A stretch of DNA of 52,002 nucleotides from Rhodoluna sp. (GTDB lineage Bacteria > Actinomycetota > Actinomycetes > Actinomycetales > Microbacteriaceae). Below are positions 9,852 through 19,755 of this stretch, in pieces. Position 1 is the stretch's first letter. Each line of letters opens with the position of its first letter. The notes below the pieces were generated by a model, which did not search any database, was not told where the DNA came from, and worked only from the letters and a program-made list of their open reading frames with translations. The position numbers and the translations under genes were made by a program. The DNA lies in assembly GCA_030832065.1 (NCBI GenBank), contig JAURJV010000017.1, forward strand, positions 1 to 52,002, given 5' to 3'.

Positions 9852-11239
9852 TTATTGACCTTTGCATCTCGAGCCAGTAGGTCAACTTCCGTTTCGGCAC
9901 GAACCAGCAGATCAGCCACTCCGTTGGAAACTGCAACCATCGCTGGCCTGGTCAAATAGTTGTAGTTACTAGCCAACGAGAAGCAATATGCTCCTGTGGT
10001 TGCTACGGCCACTAAGTCATTAGCCGTTATGTCTTCAGGTAGGTAAGCATCCCTTACGACAATATCTCCCGACTCACAGTGCTTACCAACAACCCGAACA
10101 AGTGCTGGTTCCGCAGCTGAAGTTCTTGAGACCAGGGCAACACTGTAGTCGGCTGAATATAGAGCAGGTCTGGCGTTGTCACTCATCCCACCATCAATGC
10201 TCACGTACTTTCTTACCTGCTCATCCTCGCCAACGATCACATCTTTTATTGTGCCCACGTTGTATAAAGTGATGCCAGCAGGACCGGCAATGTAACGTCC
10301 AGGCTCGAAGGCTAGCGCGGGAATATCAATTCCCAGTTGACTGCACTGACTCGCCACCGCATCAATTATGGCCTTGGCTATCTCTTCAATTGGTAGAGGT
10401 CCGTCTGAACTTGTGTAGGCGACACCGAAGCCGCCACCTAAGTTGAGTTCCGGAACCTCTCCAGTTTTAAGAAGCTCTGCGTGGACCTTTAGTAGTCGTT
10501 TCGCAGCTTCAATGAATCCTTCAACCGCAAAAATCTGTGAGCCGATGTGTGAGTGAAGACCTAAGAATTGAAGATGACTGTGGGAACGTATCTTTGCAAC
10601 AATCTCTGGAACGTCAGCTAAAGCGATACCAAATTTCTGGTCCTCTCTCGCCGTAGCTAAATACTCATGGGTGTGAGCGTGCACTCCAGTATTTACTCTC
10701 AGTCTCACCGGTTGAATCATGTCCTGTGCTCCGGCTGCGGATGCAATTCGTTCAATTTCAATCTCGGAGTCAATCACAATTACGCCAACGCCGGCACTAA
10801 CCGCTCTACCTATTTCTGAGTGAGACTTATTGTTGCCATGCAGACCAATTCGAGCTGGCGAAATGCCTCCCGCTAATGCAACTGCGAGCTCTCCTACGGA
10901 AGATGTGTCAAGCTGCAGACCGAGTTGATCTATCCAACGAACCACCTCGGTGGTTAGCAATGCTTTACCCGCATAGTAAAGCTTTGCGGTGGTGCCATTG
11001 GCAATAGCAGCAAACTCAAAAGCGTTTTTAATTTTCTCAGCTCTTCTAAAAAACTCATCCTTATCAATCACATACAGCGGTGTGCCAAACTTCTGGGCAA
11101 GTTCATCGACAGGAACTGAGCCAATCAGAGCGAATCCCTCTTCATCTCGAGAAAGACTGGTTGGCCAAACACCTTCCGCGAAGGCATTCACATCTTCGGG
11201 AGCTTTAAGCCAGCTAGGGGCTAATAAATTCTCAGCCAT
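9848..11239 (-). CDS. lysA: Diaminopimelate decarboxylase
   Basis: YYAGKALLT, LGLHSHIGSQI, LNLGGGFGV, EPGRYIAGPAG. Confidence 0.95.
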   Translation of the reverse strand: MAENLLAPSWLKAPEDVNAFAEGVWPTSLSRDEEGFALIGSVPVDELAQKFGTPLYVIDKDEFFRRAEKIKNAFEFAAIANGTTAKLYYAGKALLTTEVVRWIDQLGLQLDTSSVGELAVALAGGISPARIGLHGNNKSHSEIGRAVSAGVGVIVIDSEIEIERIASAAGAQDMIQPVRLRVNTGVHAHTHEYLATAREDQKFGIALADVPEIVAKIRSHSHLQFLGLHSHIGSQIFAVEGFIEAAKRLLKVHAELLKTGEVPELNLGGGFGVAYTSSDGPLPIEEIAKAIIDAVASQCSQLGIDIPALAFEPGRYIAGPAGITLYNVGTIKDVIVGEDEQVRKYVSIDGGMSDNARPALYSADYSVALVSRTSAAEPALVRVVGKHCESGDIVVRDAYLPEDITANDLVAVATTGAYCFSLASNYNYLTRPAMVAVSNGVADLLVRAETEVDLLARDAKVNK

Positions 11240-12894
11240 TACATACGCTCCGGAGCGCTAACCCCAAGTACTTTCAATCCGTTAGCCAAGACCACGCTCG
11301 CCGCAGTGTTGAGCCAGAGTCTGGTTCGGTGAATGGTTTCGACTGGGTTACCGGAAAGTGGGGTCACTCGGCAGTTGTCATACCAGCGGTGGTAACTTCC
11401 AGCAACCTCTTCTAAGTAGCGAGCAACCAAATGGGGTGCACGTTCGATTGCGGCATGGTTCATGATTGCTGGGAATTGGGCCAACTTGGCTAACAGATCC
11501 GACTCACTGGCATGGCTTAGTAAACCTGGGTCAAACTCAGATGTTTCAACGCCCAGCGAAGCAGCGTTATTGGCCACCTGTTTGGTTCTAGCGTGAGCAT
11601 ACTGAACGTAGAAGACTGGATTGTCGTTGGTCTTTTTGGATAACTGATCCAGATCTATATCCAGCATGGAGTTAATTGATGAACGAGTCAGAGCATATCT
11701 TGCAGCATCAACTCCAACTGCATCAACTAGATCTTCCATCGTCACCACTGTTCCAGCTCGTTTTGACATCCGAACCGGTGCGCCATCTTTAACCAGATTT
11801 ACTAACTGCCCAATCAGAATTTCTAAGTTGACACCGGGTTCATCTCCGAAAGCCGAACACATGGCCATCATGCGCTGAACATATCCGTGATGGTCAGCAC
11901 CGAGCATATAGATAGCGCGATCGAAACCGCGTTCACGTTTATCCAGATAGTAGGCAAGATCACCTGCGATGTAGGCTGCTTCCCCATCACTCTTTATGAC
12001 AACTCGATCCCGGTCATCACCAAAGGTAGTTGACCTCAACCAGATTGCCCCATCCTGTTCATAGATGTGACCTAAGTCTCTCAACTTTGCTATAGCTTTA
12101 TGGACCGCGCCACTTTCATAGAGCGAGTTTTCGTGGAAGAAAACATCAAAGTGAACACCAAAGTCTTTCAGCGATTGCTTAATTTCGCCGAACATCAATT
12201 CGACACCACCGGCTCTGAAAAGTTCCGTAGCTTCAGAGTCCTCTAGTTTTGCCCAACTCGGATTCTCTTTCACTACTGCCGCAGCGATCTGGTTTATGTA
12301 TTCTCCGGAATAGCCATCCTCCGGTGCTGGTTCAGACTTCGCCGCTGCCAACAGTGACCTGGCAAACCGATCTATCTGTGCCCCATGGTCATTGAAGTAA
12401 TACTCCCTGGTGACATTCGCCCCCTGAGCCTCAAAGATGCGAGCCAGTGAATCGCCGACCGCAGCCCAACGAGTCCCACCGATATGTATCGGTCCGGTGG
12501 GGTTAGCTGAAACGAACTCTAGGTTCATTTTTAGACCAGCGTAAAGACTCCCCTTGCCAAAGTTGCCTCCGGCTTCAACAATCTGCTTGGCAAGTTCACC
12601 GGCAGCTGCAGCACTCAGGGTGATGTTGATAAAACCTGGTCCGGCAATGTCGACCTTCTCGACACCCGTGACCTTGGCTAGCTCTTGGGCTAACTTGGTT
12701 GCAAATTCTCTCGGGTTCATCCCAAACTTACCCGCGAACTGCATGGCAACATTGGTGGCCCAGTCGCCATGCTCACGATTCTTTGGTCGCTCGATTACTA
12801 CTTCCGCTGGAAGCTCAGCAGTAGGCAGAACTCCCTGCTGCTGCAGTTGCTGCAGAATCAGCAGAATGTTTTTGGAGAGATCTGCAGGGGTCAC
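11239..12894 (-). CDS. argS: Arginyl-tRNA synthetase (GTG start)
   Basis: [22 protein letters not shown] (HIGH) and C-terminal DALR domain. Confidence 0.96.
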   Translation of the reverse strand: MTPADLSKNILLILQQLQQQGVLPTAELPAEVVIERPKNREHGDWATNVAMQFAGKFGMNPREFATKLAQELAKVTGVEKVDIAGPGFINITLSAAAAGELAKQIVEAGGNFGKGSLYAGLKMNLEFVSANPTGPIHIGGTRWAAVGDSLARIFEAQGANVTREYYFNDHGAQIDRFARSLLAAAKSEPAPEDGYSGEYINQIAAAVVKENPSWAKLEDSEATELFRAGGVELMFGEIKQSLKDFGVHFDVFFHENSLYESGAVHKAIAKLRDLGHIYEQDGAIWLRSTTFGDDRDRVVIKSDGEAAYIAGDLAYYLDKRERGFDRAIYMLGADHHGYVQRMMAMCSAFGDEPGVNLEILIGQLVNLVKDGAPVRMSKRAGTVVTMEDLVDAVGVDAARYALTRSSINSMLDIDLDQLSKKTNDNPVFYVQYAHARTKQVANNAASLGVETSEFDPGLLSHASESDLLAKLAQFPAIMNHAAIERAPHLVARYLEEVAGSYHRWYDNCRVTPLSGNPVETIHRTRLWLNTAASVVLANGLKVLGVSAPERM

Positions 12895-13023
12895 GCAAAC
12901 TACCTTTATATTTCGCTAAAGCACTCTTAGCAAGCCAAACTGCCTGCATGAATATGGCTTAAGTCTATCTAACAGCCTAAATAAAGGCTCAAGAGGCCGC
13001 TGGTAGTCTGAGATAAACCCTAA

Positions 13024-13095
13024 GCCCCTATAGCTCAGGGGATAGAGCACCGCCCTCCGGAGGCGGGAGCGCAGGTTCGAATCCTGCTAGGGGCG
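13024..13095 (+). tRNA. tRNA-Arg(CCG), CCA not encoded
   Basis: Cloverleaf: acceptor GCCCCTA/TAGGGGC, anticodon arm CCGCC-CTCCGGA-GGCGG (anticodon CCG), T-arm GCAGG-TTCGAAT-CCTGC. Confidence 0.95.
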
Positions 13096-13096
13096 C

Positions 13097-13711
13097 GTGA
13101 ACATTAACGACATCCTGCACCCCGAAGATATTCTCGCCAGCCTGGGTCCACTGGCACTTGTGGCTGCCTGCCTCATCGTCATTGCTGAGACCGGTTTACT
13201 CTTGGGGTTCTTCCTCCCCGGTGATTCCTTGCTTTTTACCGTCGGACTTATGATCGGTGGTGGCGTTATCCAAACACCAATATGGGTTGCCTGTTTAGCT
13301 ATCTCGATTTCAGCTGTGATTGGTGATCAAATCGGATATTTCATAGGGAAAAAGAGTGGACCGAAGGTATTCAACAAACCTGAGTCCAAGCTATTCAGTC
13401 ACAAAAATGTTGAAAGAGCCGAAAACTTTTTTCAAAAGTATGGAGCTAAAGCAGTTATCTTTGCTCACTATGTTCCGATCATGAGAACTTTTATCCCGGT
13501 TGCTGCCGGTGTTGGAAATATGAAGTACTCGTATTACCTGCGCAACAACATTATTGGAGCATTGAGTTGGGGAATCAGCGTCCCGCTTATCGGTTATTTC
13601 TTAGGAAACATAGCTTTCATTCGCGAGCACGTAATTGTTGTTACCTTGGTGCTAATCGCCCTATCCTTCATTCCCGTAACCATGGAAGTGATTAAGGCTA
13701 GAAAGCGTTAG
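13097..13711 (+). CDS. DedA/SNARE-associated family membrane protein (GTG start 1 nt after tRNA-Arg)
   Basis: ETGLLLGFFLPGDSLLFTVGL...HYVPIMRTFIPVAAGVGNMKY; the N-terminus aligns with DedA only if the GTG at 13097 is used. Confidence 0.9.
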   Translation: MNINDILHPEDILASLGPLALVAACLIVIAETGLLLGFFLPGDSLLFTVGLMIGGGVIQTPIWVACLAISISAVIGDQIGYFIGKKSGPKVFNKPESKLFSHKNVERAENFFQKYGAKAVIFAHYVPIMRTFIPVAAGVGNMKYSYYLRNNIIGALSWGISVPLIGYFLGNIAFIREHVIVVTLVLIALSFIPVTMEVIKARKR

Positions 13712-14273
13712 ATTTCAGGTACTCAATCAGGCCCGAAACAGCACTGGCTCTGTGACTGAGAGCGTTCTTTATCTCAGGTTCTAATTCAGCTGCAGTTACC
13801 GCAAAGCCGTCAGGTATAAACACCGGATCATATCCGTGGCCATTGGTTCCACGTTCCTCAAATGCAATGGAACCGTACCAGGTTCCAGTAAAGCTAACTT
13901 CCACCTCATCGGTCACTAGAGCTATTGTGCAGACGAAGGCCGCCGCACGGTGTTCAGCTGAAATATCTTTGAGTTGAGCCAGAAGTAGACGTCGGTTAGC
14001 AACATTATCTTTTGTGCCAGACCAGATAGCTGTAAAGATTCCAGGTGACCCACCGAGTATCTCCACCTGCAAACCAGAGTCATCTGCAATGGCTGGCAAG
14101 CCGGTATGTTGGTGAGCAGCTCGCGCTTTGATTAATGCGTTTTCCAGAAAGCTGACTCCGTCTTCAATCGGTTCCGGCCCTTCGTAACCGATCAATTCCA
14201 TGCCAACTGGAGCAAGAATAGATCTGAGTTCAGCGACCTTGCCTTGATTGTGGGTGGCTAGAACTAACTTCAC
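13698..14273 (-). CDS. rdgB: XTP/dITP pyrophosphatase (RdgB/HAM1); probable GTG start at 14273
   Basis: LVLATHNQGKVAELRSIL, ADDSGLQVEILGGSPGIFTA; the longer ORF extends into rph. Confidence 0.93.
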   Translation of the reverse strand: MKLVLATHNQGKVAELRSILAPVGMELIGYEGPEPIEDGVSFLENALIKARAAHQHTGLPAIADDSGLQVEILGGSPGIFTAIWSGTKDNVANRRLLLAQLKDISAEHRAAAFVCTIALVTDEVEVSFTGTWYGSIAFEERGTNGHGYDPVFIPDGFAVTAAELEPEIKNALSHRASAVSGLIEYLKSNAF

Positions 14274-14274
14274 T

Positions 14275-14997
14275 TTAACTATCCAGAGCTTCCTGCTGCT
14301 TGCTAGCAAGCTGACTGGTTCCGGATAGCGCTAAGTCGAGCAACTTATTCAACTCGTCACGACTGAAGGCGACTCCCTCAGCGGTTCCCTGCACCTCGAC
14401 AAAATCTCCCGAACCAGTAACTACAACGTTCATGTCTGTTTCGGCTCGAACATCCTCGGTGTAGGCCAAATCCAGCATCGGCTCACCGTCGATGATTCCA
14501 ACTGAGATAGCAGCCACCGAATCTAAAATGACCTTGTTTTTAGCTGGAATGTAGCCTTTTTCAACTCCGTACCGAATCGCATCAACCAGCGCAACGTATG
14601 CTCCAGTGATTGCTGCCGTTCTAGTACCACCATCGGCTTGCAGAACATCACAGTCAATAACAATCGTGTTCTCACCTAGGGCCTTGAAGTCAACAGCGGC
14701 TCGAAGTGCTCTGCCGATCAGCCTTGAGATTTCGTGTGTTCTACCTCCAATTTTGCCTTTGACGCTCTCCCGATCATTTCTCTCGTGAGTTGCTCTTGGA
14801 AGCATCGCATACTCGGCGGTAACCCAACCTTCGCCTTTACCGACTTTCCACCTTGGGACACCTGGCGTAAAGGATGCGGTGCATAGAACTTTGGTGGAGC
14901 CGAAAGAAATTAGTGCAGAGCCCTCAGCGTGCTCGCTCCAATTTCTTTCGATCTTAACTTCACGTAGTTGATCTTTAGCTCTGCCATCTATTCTCAT
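14275..14997 (-). CDS. rph: Ribonuclease PH
   Basis: [12 protein letters not shown]...VLCTASF...[24 protein letters not shown]. Confidence 0.96.
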   Translation of the reverse strand: MRIDGRAKDQLREVKIERNWSEHAEGSALISFGSTKVLCTASFTPGVPRWKVGKGEGWVTAEYAMLPRATHERNDRESVKGKIGGRTHEISRLIGRALRAAVDFKALGENTIVIDCDVLQADGGTRTAAITGAYVALVDAIRYGVEKGYIPAKNKVILDSVAAISVGIIDGEPMLDLAYTEDVRAETDMNVVVTGSGDFVEVQGTAEGVAFSRDELNKLLDLALSGTSQLASKQQEALDS

Positions 14998-15801
14998 TTA
15001 TCCAATTTTCTCTACTGTTTGAACTTCGGGTCCTAAAAATCTTTTAGCCAACTTGGTGAAAGATTCTGCATCACCGGTTGACTGGAACCTAAGGGTTGGT
15101 TTACTCGGCTCACTTCTAAGCAGATTGTGTTGGGAAAGAGTGTGGTAAACATCCTTGGCAGTTTCCTCAGCTGAAGAAACCAAAGTAACCGAATCTCCCA
15201 TCACATAACTCAGTGCTCCGGTAAGCAACGGGTAGTGGGTGCAACCTAAAACTAAAGTGTCGACGCCTTTAGCCTTAATTGGCTCAAGATAAGTTTCTGC
15301 AAGTGAAATTAGCTCCGGTCCTGAAGTAACACCACGCTCAACATAATCAACAAATTCCGGACAAGCTGCGCTGACCACATCTAGGTCGACTGCCGCAGCG
15401 AAAGCATCATCGTAGGCTCTGGAATTTACAGTTGCGATGGTGCCAATAACGCCAACCTTGCCGTTACGGCTGGCCGCAACCGCTCTTCGAACTGCAGGCT
15501 GAATTACTTCAACCACTGGGATGCCTCTGCCCTCGGTGTAGCGTTCTCTGGCATCTCTGAGAACTGCGGCAGAGGCTGTGTTGCATGCAATCACTAAAAG
15601 CTTGACGCCTTCATCCACTAGACGGTCCATAACACTCAAAGCTAAGGTTCTAACTTCACTGAGTGGTTTGGGGCCATATGGGGTGTTCGCGGTGTCCCCC
15701 AGATAAATTATTGACTCGTTAGGAAGTTGATCAATGATTGCTCGGGCAACGGTAAGTCCGCCAACACCAGAGTCAAAGATACCTATCGGAGCATTATTCA
15801 C
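14998..15801 (-). CDS. murI: Glutamate racemase (GTG start)
   Basis: [37 protein letters not shown]. Confidence 0.95.
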   Translation of the reverse strand: MNNAPIGIFDSGVGGLTVARAIIDQLPNESIIYLGDTANTPYGPKPLSEVRTLALSVMDRLVDEGVKLLVIACNTASAAVLRDARERYTEGRGIPVVEVIQPAVRRAVAASRNGKVGVIGTIATVNSRAYDDAFAAAVDLDVVSAACPEFVDYVERGVTSGPELISLAETYLEPIKAKGVDTLVLGCTHYPLLTGALSYVMGDSVTLVSSAEETAKDVYHTLSQHNLLRSEPSKPTLRFQSTGDAESFTKLAKRFLGPEVQTVEKIG

Positions 15802-15810
15802 TCGATAAGT

Positions 15811-16068
15811 CTATTCGCTGCCCTCGTTTTGCTTCATGAGGTCAAAGAGTTCTTTACATTCAGGGCAGACGGGAAACTTCTCTGGGTCTCGACTTGGAAC
15901 CCAAACTTTTCCACACAGCGCAACTACCGGTGTGCCCATGACAGCCGACTCAACCACCTTGTCCTTGCGGACATAGTGCGCGTATCGCTCATGGTCGCCT
16001 GGTTCAAGTGGGACTGTAACTGGATCAACTACTATCTGTGGCTGACTCTTAGTTTCTTGCTGCGACAT
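15811..16068 (-). CDS. DUF3039-family protein
   Basis: HERYAHYVRKDKVVESAVMGTPVVALCGKVWVPSRDPEKFPVCPECKELF; C...CPEC metal-binding-like pattern. Confidence 0.8.
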   Translation of the reverse strand: MSQQETKSQPQIVVDPVTVPLEPGDHERYAHYVRKDKVVESAVMGTPVVALCGKVWVPSRDPEKFPVCPECKELFDLMKQNEGSE

Positions 16069-17453
16069 TACTTGGCTAGCCTGACCGCATCTGCAACGTG
16101 AGTTGCAACATCAGCGTGAAAAACAGAAGGGACGATGTATGAAGCGTTTAGTTCATCCGGTTCAACACAATTCGCTAGAGCTCTAGCCGCAGCGAGCAGC
16201 ATTTTTTCCGTGATTTCCGTTGCACCAGCATCCAGTAAGCCGCGGAATACCCCAGGGAAGGCAAGTACGTTATTGATTTGATTAGCAAAATCGCTGCGAC
16301 CAGTTGCCACCACTGCAGCATGAATTGCCGCTTGGGCTGGATCAATTTCCGGCGTCGGGTTTGCCAGAGCGAAAACGATTGAATCTTTAGCCATCTTGGC
16401 GATGTCGTCAGCAGTGAGCAGGTTTCCAGCAGACACACCGATGAATACATCAGCACCGACCAATGCATCCTTCAAGCTCCCCTGCTTACCTTCTTTATTG
16501 GTGGCGTTGGCAACCCAGTCCAGATTTGAACCTGGAGTGATGTCTTCACGGCCGGCATAAACGATGCCGTGGGTATCCGCAACTGTTGCTTTGGTAAGCC
16601 CTGCGGCAAACAAAAGTTTCAATACAGCAGTTCCAGCCGCCCCAGCACCGGAAAGAACCAGGTGCACGTCTTCAAGTTTTTTATTGACTACTTTTAGTGC
16701 GTTACTGAGAGCGGCCAGACAGACAATTGCTGTTCCGTGCTGATCATCGTGGAAGACCGGAATGTCTAGTTCTGCTCTCAAGCGCTCTTCGATTTCGAAA
16801 CAACGCGGAGCTGAGATGTCCTCCAGGTTAATACCAGCGAATACCGGAGCGATGGCCTTTACAGTTCGAACAATCTCATCGGTGTCCTGTGTGTCCAAAC
16901 AGATTGGGAAGGCGTCAATATTGGCAAATCGCTTGAACAGCGCAGCTTTACCTTCCATAACCGGAAGCGCAGCTAGTGGACCGATGTTTCCCAAACCGAG
17001 CACAGCAGAACCGTCGGTAACCACAGCAATCGTGTTGCGCTTGATCGTCAGTCTTCTGGCATCGCTTGGATCTGCAACAATTGCTTCACAAATTCTGGCA
17101 ACGCCAGGTGTGTAAATCAGGGAAAGGTCATCACGATTACGAATCGGCAGCTTGGATTCGATAGTGAGCTTGCCACCGAGGTGAGCTAGAAATGTTCGGT
17201 CGGAAACCTTTCCGACAACAACTCCGTTGAGCTGCTTCAGAGCCTCAACAATCTCCTTGGCGTGATCAGAGTTACGGCAAGCACAGGTTAGGTCAACTCT
17301 CACACGCTCAGCATCCGAGTGGTTAACGTCAACAGCGGTGACAGCCCCACCAATCTTTTCGATGATTGAGGTTAATTCGCTCACAGCCGTTGGCTTAGCT
17401 GGTGCCTCAAGGCGTATGGTGATCGAGTATTGAACTGATGGAGCAATTGACAT
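16068..17453 (-). CDS. NAD-dependent malic enzyme with N-terminal ACT-like domain (internal ATG start preferred)
   Basis: LIYTPGVARICEAI, FHDDQHGTAIVCLAAL, VLSGAGAAGTAVLKLL; N-term YSITIRLEAPAKPTAVSELTSIIEKIGG. Confidence 0.92.
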   Translation of the reverse strand: MSIAPSVQYSITIRLEAPAKPTAVSELTSIIEKIGGAVTAVDVNHSDAERVRVDLTCACRNSDHAKEIVEALKQLNGVVVGKVSDRTFLAHLGGKLTIESKLPIRNRDDLSLIYTPGVARICEAIVADPSDARRLTIKRNTIAVVTDGSAVLGLGNIGPLAALPVMEGKAALFKRFANIDAFPICLDTQDTDEIVRTVKAIAPVFAGINLEDISAPRCFEIEERLRAELDIPVFHDDQHGTAIVCLAALSNALKVVNKKLEDVHLVLSGAGAAGTAVLKLLFAAGLTKATVADTHGIVYAGREDITPGSNLDWVANATNKEGKQGSLKDALVGADVFIGVSAGNLLTADDIAKMAKDSIVFALANPTPEIDPAQAAIHAAVVATGRSDFANQINNVLAFPGVFRGLLDAGATEITEKMLLAAARALANCVEPDELNASYIVPSVFHADVATHVADAVRLAK

Positions 17454-17489
17454 AGGTTCAAGTTTGCCATGTATTAGCGGTAAGACCAA

Positions 17490-18704
17490 CTAATTCGCAG
17501 CGTTAGCGTCTCCAAGGGTTGCTTCTAGGCTTATTTCTTTACCATTTCGAAGAATTTTCAAAGTGACCTTTGCAAACGCGGCTCTACTTCTAACTTCAGC
17601 TGTCAGTCTCGATGCACTGTCAATGCGTTCACCGTCAAGCGAAATAACTATGTCGCCGACCTTCATGCCAGCTTTCTCTGCTGCTCCGCCTGGAGTTAAT
17701 TTCTCAACTTTAGCGCCAACTGTGAACGAGGCTGTTGCATCCGAATTCGTGGCATCAGAAACAAAAGCCCCGAGTAAGCCATGGCTAACTGAGCCGTTCT
17801 TAATTATTTCGTCGGCGATACGTTTGGCCGTGTTTGATGGAATTGCAAAGCCTAGGCCGATACTGCCAGCTTTATTCGTATAGCCAGTAGTAGCAATGGC
17901 AACGTTAATTCCAATCAGCTGACCCTTCTCGTTGACTAGTGCTCCACCTGAATTTCCTGGGTTGATTGCAGCGTCAGTTTGAATCACATCTAGATTGACT
18001 GGAGCAGCATCACTGGTGTTGTTCCAAAGTTGCAGTGATCCTGAGCTATCGTCAGGGACGGCTGCTGAATCCACCTGAATGGTTCTGTTCATGGCTGAGA
18101 TAACTCCAGAGGTTACGGTTGCGTCGTAACCTAGTGGAGCTCCAATAGCAACCGCGAACTCGCCAACATTCAGTTTGGAACTGTCAGCGAATTCGATTGG
18201 AGTAAAGTCGGTGCCGGTAGCTTTGACCACGGCCAGGTCGTTGGTTGGATCAATGCCAACCACTGTTGCTTTGAAAATTCGATCAGAACTAGTCTTAACC
18301 TCAATCACGGCATCGCTGGTGACACCCTCGAGTGTTACCACGTGAGCATTAGTCACGATGTAGCCGTCAGCAGTTAGCACAACGCCAGAACCGGTTCCTG
18401 CATCCGTTTCACCAGATACGGAGAGAGTGACCACTGAGGGCAAAGCCTTAGCTGCCGCACCGGTGACCCAGTTCACGTTGTTTGAATTATTTACAATCAC
18501 ATGGTTAGTTCCGGCATCAATAAAAGGAAGATTGCCAGTGACTAAAAAGACACCGATCACTACACCGAGAATTGGGCTCCAGAAGTTGGAGAACCGCAGT
18601 GGAAACTTACCCTTTTTCGGTTTCTTCGCAACATCAGGTTCACTGTCTGTCGTGAATAGCTTGCCTAAGAATTGCGTGTTGTAGTGGTCCTTGTTATCTG
18701 CCAT
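17490..18704 (-). CDS. Membrane-anchored HtrA/DegP-type serine protease with PDZ domain
   Basis: TM near N-term; GTGSGVVLTADGYIVTNAHVV, NDLAVVKA, INPGNSGGALVNEKGQLIGIN; C-terminal PDZ. Confidence 0.92.
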   Translation of the reverse strand: MADNKDHYNTQFLGKLFTTDSEPDVAKKPKKGKFPLRFSNFWSPILGVVIGVFLVTGNLPFIDAGTNHVIVNNSNNVNWVTGAAAKALPSVVTLSVSGETDAGTGSGVVLTADGYIVTNAHVVTLEGVTSDAVIEVKTSSDRIFKATVVGIDPTNDLAVVKATGTDFTPIEFADSSKLNVGEFAVAIGAPLGYDATVTSGVISAMNRTIQVDSAAVPDDSSGSLQLWNNTSDAAPVNLDVIQTDAAINPGNSGGALVNEKGQLIGINVAIATTGYTNKAGSIGLGFAIPSNTAKRIADEIIKNGSVSHGLLGAFVSDATNSDATASFTVGAKVEKLTPGGAAEKAGMKVGDIVISLDGERIDSASRLTAEVRSRAAFAKVTLKILRNGKEISLEATLGDANAAN

Positions 18705-18720
18705 TTGTATTAACTCCCTG

Positions 18721-18769
18721 ACCTAAGTTGTATCAAAAACCTAAGTAATCAACTTCATAAGTTTATGAA
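18721..18769 (-). promoter_or_regulatory. Candidate htrA operator: direct repeat ACCTAAGT x2 and palindrome TTCATAAGTTTATGAA
   Basis: acctaagt at 18721-18728 and 18739-18746 (18-bp period); TTCATAA-gt-TTATGAA at 18754-18769, upstream of htrA. Confidence 0.4.
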
Positions 18770-18793
18770 ACTCTGCTGGGAAATTTCTGAAAA

Positions 18794-19567
18794 TCAGCAA
18801 CCCCACCTCTGCGGCGAATCACAGTTGGAATGGACCAGCCTTGGTGCACGCTTAGGTTTGGGAACCGAATCGCCTCCAACGTTGAATGTTCGGCTTGGAG
18901 CACTGACCAAAATGTTCGGAGTCACCCGCTGCCAACCGGTCAACCCAGTGAAGGAATACTCCAAACTGTAGGTCACCGTCAAACTAACTGCGTGAAGCCC
19001 GAGGATCTGAGCTTGATAACTCGGGGCAGCTAACTTACTTTTGGTTCCAGATATAGTCCAGGAGTATGCGGCTGGTCGAAATCTCACCTGGCAGGGCAGC
19101 TGCATAATCTTGCATCTAATGACCTGTAGCTTGGCAGAGCTTGAAAACTGTATTTTCTCGCCAACTCTAATTCCCTGCGCGGGGTTGAAGAAAATTAGCG
19201 GGGTGTTTGGTCGAAAACTCTTCAGGGCCGAAGTTACTTTCGCCTGAGCAGGTCTACCGACATTCACTATCGATACCGGCAGGCTCGGTGGATACAGTGA
19301 CCAGCAACCGGTATGCCCCGAACTCAACAAGTCATAAGTCAGATCTGGATTTAAACCGTTCGGGTAAATCAAACACTTTGGGGCAGTTTGTGAACTATTA
19401 ATTACCAGCTTGAGCGAACCATCCGAACCGGAAACCAGAACAGCCTTAGCTACACATACACTCAAGGTCGTGGAATTAGATATCGCACCGATTGTTGTAT
19501 TGGTAAAACTAAATGCGGGTGGGCAAGGTTGCGCAGCGAAGAACAGGGCCGCCGCAAGAGTTAGCAT
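18794..19567 (-). CDS. Hypothetical secreted protein
   Basis: N-terminal signal-like MLTLAAALFFAAQPCPPAFS; TAAAAT box at -12..-7 from ATG; no family recognised. Confidence 0.65.
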   Translation of the reverse strand: MLTLAAALFFAAQPCPPAFSFTNTTIGAISNSTTLSVCVAKAVLVSGSDGSLKLVINSSQTAPKCLIYPNGLNPDLTYDLLSSGHTGCWSLYPPSLPVSIVNVGRPAQAKVTSALKSFRPNTPLIFFNPAQGIRVGEKIQFSSSAKLQVIRCKIMQLPCQVRFRPAAYSWTISGTKSKLAAPSYQAQILGLHAVSLTVTYSLEYSFTGLTGWQRVTPNILVSAPSRTFNVGGDSVPKPKRAPRLVHSNCDSPQRWGC

Positions 19568-19611
19568 CTGGTTATTTTAGGAAGTGGAATCCAAGGCTAA
19601 TTGGTTATCCA

Positions 19612-19643
19612 CATAAAAGAAAAACCCTGAACTTGTCAGGGTT
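19612..19643 (-). terminator. Rho-independent terminator of tRNA-fMet
   Basis: Minus strand AACCCTGA-caagt-TCAGGGTT followed by TTTCTTTT. Confidence 0.8.
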
Positions 19644-19651
19644 AATCTTTT

Positions 19652-19728
19652 TGGTTGCGGGGGCAGGATTTGAACCTACGACCTCCGGGTTATGAGCCCG
19701 GCGAGCTACCGAACTGCTCCACCCCGCG
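19652..19728 (-). tRNA. Initiator tRNA-fMet(CAT), CCA encoded
   Basis: Minus strand CGCGGGGTGGAGCAG...CCGGG-CTCATAA-CCCGG...CCCCGCAACCA; C1/A72 mismatch and three G:C pairs at the anticodon stem base mark an initiator. Confidence 0.95.
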
Positions 19729-19738
19729 GCGAACCTTC

Positions 19739-19744
19739 ATTCTA
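19739..19744 (-). promoter_or_regulatory. Candidate -10 box (TAGAAT) for tRNA-fMet
   Basis: TAGAAT on the minus strand, 10 nt upstream of the tRNA 5' end. Confidence 0.45.
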
Positions 19745-19755
19745 ACAGAAAGCGC

